A DNA stretch of 5,606 nucleotides from contig CAIZGQ010000856.1 in the NCBI GenBank assembly GCA_903932565.1, forward strand, positions 1 to 5,606, given 5' to 3'. Shown piece by piece: positions 1 through 5,606 of the stretch. The stretch's first letter is position 1; every line of letters starts with the position of its first letter. Position numbers and translations under genes: made by a program. The DNA comes from an uncultured Hyphomicrobiales bacterium. GTDB lineage: Bacteria; Pseudomonadota; Alphaproteobacteria; Rhizobiales; Beijerinckiaceae. The notes beneath the pieces are model-generated. The model saw only the letters and a program-made list of their open reading frames with translations, was not told the DNA's origin and made no database searches.

Positions 1-553
1 CCTGCGCCACCTTGCCGATCAACGCGGAATTCTTTTCAAGCTCAGCGCGCGCCGCCGCATGGCGCGCGGTCACATGCGCAATTTCGTGCGCCATCACGGC
101 CGCGACTTCAGACGAATCGTTGGCCAGCGCCAGCAGACCGCGCGTGGCGTAGAGATTTCCCGATGGCAGCGCGAAGGCGTTGACGATGGGCGTATTCAGC
201 AACGTGACATGATAGGCCTCGCCCGGCACATCACTGGCGGGCGCGAGTTTCGCCAAAATGTTGTTGAGGAGCTTCTCGACCACAGGCGCCCGGTATTCGC
301 CACCAAACTGCGCAACGAGGCGTTTGTGCTCCGCCCCGGCTGGTGTCTCAACGCCGGTTGTCTTGGGTGCTTCGGTGGGGATGGCAGGGCCGGCGTCGAC
401 CCGCGGCCCACCGGGGTCAAGAGCCCCGCAGCTCGCAAGTGTCAGACACCCCAGAACGATGGAACCCGCGGCCCCAAGCCGGCGCAACACAGATACGGCC
501 GCCGGCCATCCCGTCGTCTTTGATCCGCGCCTGCTCACCCCAACCCCGCTCAC
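1..553 (-). CDS. M48 family zinc metalloprotease, lipoprotein (partial, C-terminus outside window)
   Basis: Predicted envelope-anchored metalloprotease of the M48 (BepA/LoiP-like) group, members of which process or quality-control outer-membrane and periplasmic proteins. Only the first 184 residues are present. Reading starts at GTG 553-551, which overlaps the TGA of the SNase-like gene (GTGA) and has a GGGAG ribosome site 7 nt upstream. After a basic n-region (RRR at 8-10, RR at 24-25) comes a hydrophobic stretch ending in the lipobox L39-A-S-C42, so a lipoprotein is expected. A Pro/Ala-rich spacer follows, then an M48 domain with NAFALPSGNLYATRGLL and the zinc site HEIAH (H156, E157, H160), followed by VTARHAA. 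The third zinc ligand lies beyond the window. GTG 490-488 is an alternative start giving a shorter signal peptide (MLRRLGAAG...), but it lacks a good ribosome site. The domain call is firm; substrate and partner are unknown. Confidence 0.9.
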   Translation of the reverse strand, partial: MSGVGVSRRGSKTTGWPAAVSVLRRLGAAGSIVLGCLTLASCGALDPGGPRVDAGPAIPTEAPKTTGVETPAGAEHKRLVAQFGGEYRAPVVEKLLNNILAKLAPASDVPGEAYHVTLLNTPIVNAFALPSGNLYATRGLLALANDSSEVAAVMAHEIAHVTARHAAARAELEKNSALIGKVAQ

Positions 554-1443
554 CGATCAACTCCCGCACTGGCGTCCACCAGTTCAATCTGGTCCGCGTC
601 AAACAGTTCGATTTGCGGCCCAAACTGGACATCCATAAGGCCGCGCACCCGAAGCCGCTGACCAACCAGGCTCGGCAGGCCTGCAGCCAGGAGGCGCGGC
701 GCCATCTCTGACGGCGCGCCCGCTTTTGAGCCCTTCTCCAGCGCATCGCGCGTCTGCTTACCAATGGTCACAGAAAAATCCGCACCCCGACGCGGTCCGA
801 AATTGAGATAAGTTCGCCGACCCGCCTCGCCGATATGGAGGAGAATTCCTTCAACAACAACCATCCGGCCCGCTTGTTCGCGCAAGGCGCGTGTGTCTGA
901 TGCCGCCAAAATGCGTTTGGCAGGCTCTGCCCAGAGCCCCAAACCGGCCGCGCGTGCGCCTGCTTCAACAGCCAAATACGATTGAAAACAGGGCCTGGCA
1001 TCAACGGTCACGCCAACACGGGCGAGGCCCTGCGCGATCAAGAGGGCGTTCACGGACGCTGTCGCTGGCGGGGACTGGTCAGGCTGTTGGGCTGGGCCGT
1101 CTGCGAACACAAAGGCCGGGATTTCACCCCAGCGATCAGGCGCGCGCAGGGCTGTGAACGTCACGGGAGCCCCGGACATCATGGCCGCGAGCTTTGAGAA
1201 AGCCGCCAACTGCACCTCGCCGGCCGGTTGGTCGTCCGGACGCTCAATCCCCACGAGGCGCAGCGCCCGCCCGTCGGCAAGATGCATCACCAGATGAAAA
1301 TCCACGGAGGTAACCTGTCCCTGCTCAGCCCCGGCAGTGGGACAAAGCTGCGGTGCCTGGACCAAGGCAGTCGCGGGAGTCGTCCAGGCCAGCACGAGCC
1401 CAATGGCTGCGGCGGTCCCAAATCCGGTTGGCTGATGAAGCAA
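550..1443 (-). CDS. Exported staphylococcal-nuclease-like (thermonuclease family) protein, active site substituted
   Basis: A 297-residue protein with an N-terminal signal peptide (hydrophobic 10-20, probable cleavage near ATA at 24-26), so it should act in the periplasm. Residues about 43-172 resemble a staphylococcal nuclease (SNase, OB-fold) domain: LRLVGIERP (61-69), the WGE segment (105-107), VNALLIAQGLARVGV (131-145) and an AR-x-x-GLGLW helix (163-171). A second beta-rich region at 190-290 (VVVEGILLHIG, TYLNFGP, DFSVTI) is seen in many alphaproteobacterial members. By manual alignment, SNase Arg35 is kept (R62), Asp21 may be D48, but Asp40 becomes E67, Glu43 becomes D70 and Arg87 becomes E107, so nuclease activity is doubtful. 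C34 and C152 could form a disulfide. Start is TTG 1443-1441: no ATG precedes the signal peptide and an in-frame TAA lies 18 bases further upstream. It follows rppH by 37 bases and overlaps the M48 gene. Confidence 0.85.
   Translation of the reverse strand: MLHQPTGFGTAAAIGLVLAWTTPATALVQAPQLCPTAGAEQGQVTSVDFHLVMHLADGRALRLVGIERPDDQPAGEVQLAAFSKLAAMMSGAPVTFTALRAPDRWGEIPAFVFADGPAQQPDQSPPATASVNALLIAQGLARVGVTVDARPCFQSYLAVEAGARAAGLGLWAEPAKRILAASDTRALREQAGRMVVVEGILLHIGEAGRRTYLNFGPRRGADFSVTIGKQTRDALEKGSKAGAPSEMAPRLLAAGLPSLVGQRLRVRGLMDVQFGPQIELFDADQIELVDASAGVDR
561..565 (-). promoter_or_regulatory. Ribosome binding site for the M48 gene, inside the upstream gene
   Basis: The minus strand reads GGGAG here, 7 nt before the GTG at 553-551. 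It lies within the last codons of the SNase-like gene, and the GTG overlaps that gene's TGA by two bases in a GTGA arrangement. This is the best Shine-Dalgarno match in the window and decides the start of the metalloprotease. It also points to translational coupling of the two genes. Confidence 0.65.
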
Positions 1444-1480
1444 GGCCGTAAGCCGCTCTTAAAATCCTGGAAGCGTAACC

Positions 1481-1999
1481 TTAGCCGACAAGATGTGCGA
1501 AATCCCGCACGACCTGTTCGTAGACGGGCCGCTTGAACGGAATCACCAGGTCGCAGAGCCGGTCCATCTGCTCCCAGCGCCACTCATCGAATTCAGGTTT
1601 ATGGCCACCGGCCGGCGCGTGGACATTGATCTCGTGCTCGTCGCCCTCAAAGCGCAGGGCAAACCACTTCTGCCGCTGGCCAATGTAGCGGCCCTTCCAT
1701 GATTGTTTCGCAATGTCGGGCGGCAGCGTATAGGCGTACCAATCGGGTGATTGCGCCAGCACGGACACAGACGTGACATTGGTCTCCTCGGCGAGCTCGC
1801 GAAGGGCTGCGGCCTGCGGATCCTCGTCCTCATCAATTCCGCCCTGTGGCATCTGCCACTCGAAGCCTGGGGCCGTGTGCTCAAGGAGGCGCTTGTTCTT
1901 GCGCTGGCCCACGAACACAAGCCCCTCCTTGTTGAGCAACATGACCCCAACGCAGGGGCGATATTTCGTCAGATCAATCAAAGCCACACCTGTCAGCAC
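1481..1999 (-). CDS. rppH: RNA pyrophosphohydrolase (Nudix family)
   Basis: RppH removes pyrophosphate from the 5' triphosphate end of mRNAs in the cytoplasm, leaving a monophosphate that stimulates RNase E-type decay; the family also hydrolyses dinucleoside polyphosphates. The 172-residue product has the usual length and family order: KYRPCVGVMLLN (12-23), EWQMPQGGID (47-56), the Nudix box at 53-75 (G53-x5-E59-x7-R67-E68-L-x-E71-E72-x-N74-V75), WKGRYIGQRQKWF (101-113) and EFDEWRW (136-142). The metal-binding glutamates of REL-x-EE are intact. The usual glycine near the box end (EETG) is N74 here. The start is uncertain: GTG 1999 is the first possible codon after an in-frame TAA at 2017-2015, but GTG 1987 or TTG 1981 is possible; the TTG has ACAGG 7 nt upstream and would give MIDLTKYRP. 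The SNase-like gene follows after 37 bases, so co-transcription is likely. Confidence 0.95.
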   Translation of the reverse strand: MLTGVALIDLTKYRPCVGVMLLNKEGLVFVGQRKNKRLLEHTAPGFEWQMPQGGIDEDEDPQAAALRELAEETNVTSVSVLAQSPDWYAYTLPPDIAKQSWKGRYIGQRQKWFALRFEGDEHEINVHAPAGGHKPEFDEWRWEQMDRLCDLVIPFKRPVYEQVVRDFAHLVG

Positions 2000-2090
2000 G
2001 CCGCGAGGCGCTGGTTACGCCCGTTTGCGCCGCCTTGCATAGGCCTTCGCAAACCACATGACCATGTCATTGGCATTACGCGTTTTACTT
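2000..2090 (-). other. Spacer upstream of rppH with a stem-loop
   Basis: This 91-base spacer lies between the stop of the deacetylase-like gene and the first rppH start. It contains an imperfect hairpin at 2023-2054: GTTTGCG pairs with CGCAAAC (7 bp), then a small 3/2 internal loop, then GCCT with AGGC around a 5-nt loop. No T-run follows on either strand, so it is not a typical intrinsic terminator. A 16-codon reading frame, ATG 2065 to TAA 2015, runs through the hairpin and would encode MVMWFAKAYARRRKRA; it has no clear ribosome site. A short palindrome (ATGAC-cat-GTCAT) lies at 2058-2070. No convincing promoter is visible. Confidence 0.4.
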
Positions 2091-3386
2091 TTAGCGCTGG
2101 GACAGGCCGGACCCCGGTGCTGCCATCAGCGTGTTCAAGGGCACCAGAATGACCCCATGCTCGGGCATGTTGCGGGTATACGTGCTGATGCGATCCACAA
2201 CCTCCGGCAACCCGCTGGCGACGCCAATGGCGCTGCCTTTTGCCTTGGCAATGGTCTCCAGGCGCTTCAGAGCGGCATCCACCGCGTCCGATTTCGGGCT
2301 GCCATCGAGCACGACGTCAGCCCGACGAGCCGGCAGCCCGGCAGCGTTGGCTGCAGGCAGAGAGACGCTTTGTGGCGCGCTGCCGTCGTCCAGCCAATAG
2401 AGGCCTCGAGCGCTGATTTCTTTCAGCACGGGGGAGACGGCGGCCTCGCTCGCCAAAAACCGCGCCCCCAGAAAATTCATAACGCCGGAATAACCCGTGT
2501 AACGCCCCATCTGCCAGCGCAGGCGGTCCACGGACTGAGCCGCATCCGTGCCCGACAGGGTACGGCGCTGCATCTCTTCGGACATGCCTTCGGGTCCATA
2601 GCCTTCCATGGGAGCCTGCAGCACAATTTCGTGGCCGAGCCCGCGAGCGCGACTGACTTGCGTCTCCAGATCGCTGCCAAAGGGCGCGAAACCCAGAGTC
2701 ACTTCTGCCGGCAACTTGCTGAGGGCGACCTCGGTTGCGAGTTCGCTGATGCCCATCCCACCAATGACGATGGCGATTTTTGGCAGGTTCCGCGACAGCC
2801 GCGCAGAAGATGGCAGTTTGCCAGCATAGACATCGGCGGGTCGCGCCCCGTCCGCCGCAATCCTTGGCAGCAGCCCGTAGCGACTTTTTTCAGTCAATCG
2901 GCGGTCGGGCTCGGCCGGAGCCTCAGGGGTGATCGTCTTCGCCGAGTCCGGCACTTTCAAAATGATCGCACCGTTGGAAAGGACCGTCGTCGATCCCGGC
3001 GCAGCATTTGATGTGGGGCGCAGGACGCGCACGCCGCTCTGCATTTCGTCGTCATCGCCCGAGAGATCGGTGACACCGATACTGCCCGTCGTGTCAGGAT
3101 TGTTTGCAGATGGCCGCTTGGGGACGGGAAGGGCCGCCGGGGCCGGACGCTGCAGGCGTGCAACCGCGTAAGGCTCGCCGCCAAGCCCGTCGTCCGTCGC
3201 GACAAGGAAGCTCACAAGGCCCACAACAAGTGCGCCAAGGCTGCACAGCGCGATGATCCGCCAGGGGAGATTTCGAAACCCGCCCAGCGTCTCAAGCGAT
3301 GATTTTTTGGACACATCGTTTGCGTGGTCGCCGCGTGCGTCGCCCGCATCATACCCGATGGGATCGTTGAGATCATCGCGCGGCAT
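2091..3386 (-). CDS. Divergent polysaccharide deacetylase family protein (YibQ-like), membrane-anchored
   Basis: A 431-residue protein with a short cytoplasmic N-terminus (DDLNDPIG at 4-11, a start seen in Hyphomicrobiales homologues, supporting ATG 3386), one transmembrane helix at about 43-63 (RIIALCSLGALVVGLVSFLV), a Pro/Ala/Ser-rich linker to about residue 200 and a periplasmic divergent polysaccharide deacetylase domain at 201-420. Family landmarks: GLLPRIAADGARP (171-183) before the domain, KIAIVIGGMGIS (203-214), LPAEVTLGFAPFG (225-237), GHEIVLQAPME (251-261), GYSGVMNFLGARF (298-310), GLYWLDDG (328-335), ADVVLD (356-361) and GVILVPLN (411-418). The domain resembles a carbohydrate esterase fold, but the early Asp of classical deacetylases is glycine (I-GG-MG), so catalysis is unproven. 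Its E. coli relative YibQ is encoded beside envC; here ctpA lies between. No good Shine-Dalgarno is visible. A terminator-like hairpin upstream suggests its own promoter, which I cannot identify. Confidence 0.9.
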   Translation of the reverse strand: MPRDDLNDPIGYDAGDARGDHANDVSKKSSLETLGGFRNLPWRIIALCSLGALVVGLVSFLVATDDGLGGEPYAVARLQRPAPAALPVPKRPSANNPDTTGSIGVTDLSGDDDEMQSGVRVLRPTSNAAPGSTTVLSNGAIILKVPDSAKTITPEAPAEPDRRLTEKSRYGLLPRIAADGARPADVYAGKLPSSARLSRNLPKIAIVIGGMGISELATEVALSKLPAEVTLGFAPFGSDLETQVSRARGLGHEIVLQAPMEGYGPEGMSEEMQRRTLSGTDAAQSVDRLRWQMGRYTGYSGVMNFLGARFLASEAAVSPVLKEISARGLYWLDDGSAPQSVSLPAANAAGLPARRADVVLDGSPKSDAVDAALKRLETIAKAKGSAIGVASGLPEVVDRISTYTRNMPEHGVILVPLNTLMAAPGSGLSQR

Positions 3387-3440
3387 GAGTCACATCGTAT
3401 CCCGTTGGGGCGTTCATCGGGCGCAAAAAAGCAACCCGCG

Positions 3441-3484
3441 AATCAAAAGGCCCGAGTCCGCATTGTTTCGCGCGGAGCCGGGCC
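3441..3484 (-). terminator. Probable Rho-independent terminator after ctpA
   Basis: On the minus strand GGCCCG pairs with CGGGCC (3479-3484 with 3449-3454). A 2x2 internal loop follows, then TCCGC/GCGGA (5 bp) around a 10-nt loop. The stem is followed directly by TTTTGATT (3448-3441), with a further T6 run at 3430-3425. It lies about 80 bases past the ctpA stop, in the right orientation to end the envC-ctpA transcript. The T tract is short and interrupted, so termination may be partial. Confidence 0.55.
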
Positions 3485-3510
3485 AGTCGAGCGTTTTTGG
3501 AGATTTACCT

Positions 3511-3540
3511 GACATGAGCGCGTTTTCAGGCGCTCATGTC
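3511..3540. repeat. Perfect 11-bp inverted repeat between ctpA and the deacetylase-like gene
   Basis: GACATGAGCGC (3511-3521) and GCGCTCATGTC (3530-3540) are exact reverse complements separated by the 8-nt loop GTTTTCAG. The repeat begins 23 bases past the ctpA stop codon. No T tract follows on either strand. It could be a 3'-end stabilising or processing hairpin for the ctpA mRNA, a binding site for a dimeric regulator, or one copy of a dispersed palindromic repeat. The structure is seen directly; its function is not known. Confidence 0.7.
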
Positions 3541-3562
3541 GAGTTGCGATACTCGCGCTAGG

Positions 3563-4906
3563 TCAGTTCTTCACCGGAGCCGGGGTGGCCGGCGCCTTGT
3601 TGGCTTCGATCAGCTCGGAGGCTTTTTTCACACCGTGCAGAAGATCGATCGCGGCAATCAGCTGCTTGTCCTTGGTGGCATCCGGCGGAACATAGGCCTG
3701 CGATCCGGTCTTTTCGTCTTCGCCATTCTTCAGATGGCCCTTGAGCGAAGCCTCGCCCTTGGTGTCATCCTTGCCCTTCAGATCATCCGGCACGTCCTGC
3801 AGGATCTGGATATCGGGATCGATACCCTTAGCCTGGATCGAACGACCTGACGGCGTGTAATAGCGCGCCGTGGTCAGGCGCAACGCGCCATTGGTGGGCC
3901 CAAGCGGGATGATGGTCTGCACCGATCCCTTACCGAACGAGCGGGTGCCGATGACCGTCGCACGCTTGTGATCCTGCAGCGCGCCGGAGACGATTTCTGA
4001 CGCCGACGCCGAGCCGCCGTTGACCAGCACGACCAGCGGCCGGCCCTTGGACAGGTCATTGCCCGCGCGCGCATTGTAACGCTGCGATTCATCCGCGTTG
4101 CGGCCGCGCGTCGAGACGATCTCACCCTTGTCGAGGAATGCGTTGGACACCTGGATGGATTGATCCAGCAACCCACCCGGATTGTTGCGCAAATCCATGA
4201 TGTAGCCCTTGAACTTGTCGGCCGGGATTTCCGCAGCAAACTTCTCCATCGCCTTCTTCAGAAGGTCAGTCGTCTGCTCGTTGAACTGGGTGATGCGGAT
4301 GTAACCGATGTCGCCCTTGACCTCGTAGCGCACCGATTTGATCTGGATGACCGCACGGGTGAGCTTGATGTCCTTGGCTTCCTTGGCCGAGCCGCGCAAC
4401 ACCGTGAGCTTCACGTCGCTGCCAACTGCGCCGCGCATCTTGTCGACTGCCTGGTTCAGCGTCAGACCCTGCACGGATTCGCCATCGATTGCCGAGATCA
4501 GGTCGTTGGTGAGGATGCCTGCCTTGGAGGCCGGCGTATCGTCAATGGGTGTCACCACCTTCACGAAGCCGTCTTCCTGCGTGACCTCGATGCCAAGGCC
4601 GCCGAATTCGCCACGCGTCTGCACCTGCATGTCACGGAAGCTTTTGGCGTCCATGTAGCTTGAGTGCGGATCGAGTGACGTCAGCATGCCGTTGACAGCT
4701 GCCTCGATCAGCTTTTGCTCGTCTGGCTTTTCAACATAATCCGTGCGGATTTTCTCGAAAACGTCACCAAACAAATTGAGATTTCGATATGTGTCCGACG
4801 CCGCAGCGCGAGCCGCACCGCCCATCAAATACTGGGGGTTGCTGCCGATCGAAACGATGCCTGCGCCAACAACGGCACCGAGCACGACGAGTGAAACCTT
4901 GCGCAT
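3563..4906 (-). CDS. ctpA: Carboxy-terminal processing protease CtpA (S41 family)
   Basis: An exported serine protease that cleaves proteins near their C-termini in the periplasm; relatives (Prc/Tsp, Pseudomonas CtpA) control the levels of peptidoglycan hydrolases and process envelope proteins. The 447-residue product has a signal or anchor sequence (MRKVSLVVLGAVVGAG, 1-17; possible cleavage after about residue 36), an S41 N-terminal region with LTSLDPHSSYM (75-85), a PDZ domain at about 98-182 starting RGEFGGLGIEV, and the S41 core with DLRNNPGGLL (238-247). Catalytic residues by family spacing are S301 in GSASASE, K326 in FGKG (25 residues later) and Q330. The tail with LKGHLKNGEDE and QAYVPPD is typical of Hyphomicrobiales CtpA. 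I chose ATG 4906-4904 over an in-frame upstream start at 4945, because it sits directly at the signal peptide and overlaps the envC stop by one base (TAATG); AAAAGG lies 10 nt upstream. It is likely co-translated with envC. Confidence 0.96.
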   Translation of the reverse strand: MRKVSLVVLGAVVGAGIVSIGSNPQYLMGGAARAAASDTYRNLNLFGDVFEKIRTDYVEKPDEQKLIEAAVNGMLTSLDPHSSYMDAKSFRDMQVQTRGEFGGLGIEVTQEDGFVKVVTPIDDTPASKAGILTNDLISAIDGESVQGLTLNQAVDKMRGAVGSDVKLTVLRGSAKEAKDIKLTRAVIQIKSVRYEVKGDIGYIRITQFNEQTTDLLKKAMEKFAAEIPADKFKGYIMDLRNNPGGLLDQSIQVSNAFLDKGEIVSTRGRNADESQRYNARAGNDLSKGRPLVVLVNGGSASASEIVSGALQDHKRATVIGTRSFGKGSVQTIIPLGPTNGALRLTTARYYTPSGRSIQAKGIDPDIQILQDVPDDLKGKDDTKGEASLKGHLKNGEDEKTGSQAYVPPDATKDKQLIAAIDLLHGVKKASELIEANKAPATPAPVKN

Positions 4907-5606
4907 TATCCGCGTGCCTTTTCCATGTCCGACTTTGCCCACCATGGGCTTGGATCGATTGCCGCCCCGTCCTTGCGAAACTCAACATAGAGAACGGGCT
5001 GCGCTACGCCAATAGCAATGGCTGAGGCCGTCTTCGACGACCCTTCTCCCATGGTGCCGATCGGTTCCCCGGCCAGAACAAACTGGCCCACCGCGACATT
5101 CATGCGATCCATCCCTGCTAAAACAAGATGATAGCCACCGCCCGCGCTCAGGATCAAGAGTTGGCCATAAGACCGATACGGGCCTGAAAAGACCACGCGA
5201 GCGTCCGACGGAGCTGCCACGATCGCGCCAGCTCTGGTTGCAATCGATAAGCCCTTCTCCGTGCCACCAAATCCGTCGGCCGCCCCGAAGCCCTTCAAAA
5301 CAGAGCCAGAAACGGGCAAATGCAACCGCCCGCGCGTGTCAGCAAACGCCAGAACCGGTCCCAGACGCGGCAAATCCGGCCGCGCCAAGGGTGGGCCGGA
5401 CGGCAGCGCTCCGGGTTTCGGAGGCCCCGGCAAAGGCTCCTCAGGCGGCGCGAGGGCGGCGCGGCGAACCGCCTCAGCCTCCATTTTGGTGATCAAATCT
5501 TTGAGATCAGACGCCTGACGCCCCAATTCGCGCGCCCGGGCTGCCTCGGAATCCAGCGCGGTCTCGAAGCCCGATTGCGCCCTGGTTCGCTCCTCGATCA
5601 GCGACG
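4906..5606 (-). CDS. envC: EnvC-type murein hydrolase activator (partial, N-terminus outside window)
   Basis: EnvC-type proteins are periplasmic coiled-coil/LytM factors that recruit and switch on N-acetylmuramoyl-L-alanine amidases to split septal peptidoglycan. The frame is open to the window edge (first whole codon 5604-5602) and gives the last 232 residues, ending at TAA 4908-4906. Residues 1-48 are charged and Ala-rich (EERTRAQ, EAARARELGRQ, KMEAEAVRR), the end of a coiled coil. A Pro-rich linker (about 52-78) and a degenerate M23/LytM domain at about 92-222 follow, with GRLHLPVSG, YHLVLAGMDRMNVAVGQFVLAGEPIG and VLYVEFRKDG. The zinc-binding positions are lost: the HxGxD-type site reads EKGLS and the HLHFE-type site reads VLYVE, as expected for an activator rather than a hydrolase. 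The TTG at 5526 is internal, not a start. It overlaps ctpA by one base. Distinction from other degenerate LytM proteins rests on the coiled coil and the conserved neighbours. Confidence 0.88.
   Translation of the reverse strand, partial: SLIEERTRAQSGFETALDSEAARARELGRQASDLKDLITKMEAEAVRRAALAPPEEPLPGPPKPGALPSGPPLARPDLPRLGPVLAFADTRGRLHLPVSGSVLKGFGAADGFGGTEKGLSIATRAGAIVAAPSDARVVFSGPYRSYGQLLILSAGGGYHLVLAGMDRMNVAVGQFVLAGEPIGTMGEGSSKTASAIAIGVAQPVLYVEFRKDGAAIDPSPWWAKSDMEKARG

Noticed and set aside
59..523. Plus-strand open frames at the left edge
   Set aside because: The minus strand here encodes the lipobox, the M48 motifs and HEIAH in one uninterrupted frame, so the plus-strand frames are shadows.
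417..764. Minus-strand frame of 115 codons across the SNase/M48 junction
   Set aside because: It is in another frame from both real genes, is Arg/Trp-rich, and matches no family.
2058..3011. Long plus-strand open frame of 317 codons opposite the deacetylase-like gene
   Set aside because: It is an antisense shadow of a well-supported gene in GC-rich DNA. The product is Arg/Gln/His-rich with no recognisable domain, and the minus-strand frame carries all family motifs.
3540..3555. Short inverted repeat CGAGT-N6-ACTCG just after the ctpA stop
   Set aside because: A 5-bp stem is too short to separate from chance and has no T tract.
4160..4663. Plus-strand open frame of 167 codons opposite ctpA
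   Set aside because: It lies wholly within the conserved PDZ and S41 region of ctpA and its translation shows no domain.
4907..4945. Upstream ctpA start giving 13 extra residues
   Set aside because: It would put a charged stretch (VGKVGHGKGTR) before the signal peptide and lengthen the overlap with envC. The ATG at 4906 fits both the signal peptide and the TAATG junction.

Overview
This GC-rich window looks like core chromosome of an alphaproteobacterium, most probably of the Hyphomicrobiales (Rhizobiales). The evidence is the CtpA C-terminal tail style, the DDLN-x-P-x-G start of the deacetylase-like protein, the alphaproteobacterial type of RppH, and the gene order envC - ctpA - divergent polysaccharide deacetylase - rppH. 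Genus cannot be fixed from the sequence. Every convincing gene lies on the minus strand, so transcription runs from high to low coordinates. I see no tRNA, rRNA, CRISPR array, transposase, integrase or attachment site.

In transcription order: (1) 5606-4906, the C-terminal 232 residues of an EnvC-type murein hydrolase activator, cut by the window edge. (2) 4906-3563, the carboxy-terminal processing protease CtpA (S41 family) with its Ser/Lys catalytic pair; its start codon overlaps the envC stop codon (TAATG). (3) 3562-3387, a 176-base spacer with a perfect 11-bp inverted repeat and then a hairpin followed by T residues, likely the terminator of the envC-ctpA unit. (4) 3386-2091, a membrane-anchored divergent polysaccharide deacetylase (YibQ family). 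(5) 2090-2000, a 91-base spacer with a stem-loop. (6) 1999-1481, the RNA pyrophosphohydrolase RppH. (7) 1443-550, an exported staphylococcal-nuclease-like protein with substituted active-site positions. (8) 553-1, the N-terminal 184 residues of an M48 zinc metalloprotease lipoprotein, whose GTG start overlaps the preceding stop codon. It runs off the other edge.

The upstream half (EnvC, CtpA, YibQ-like) is an envelope and cell-division group: EnvC-type proteins activate amidases at the septum, CtpA trims or degrades periplasmic proteins, and the YibQ-like protein sits beside envC in many proteobacteria. The downstream half starts with cytoplasmic mRNA decay (RppH) and ends with two exported proteins, the SNase-like protein and the M48 lipoprotein, which appear translationally coupled. 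I found no clear new system. The most interesting points are the degenerate SNase-like protein coupled to the protease lipoprotein, and the structured spacers.
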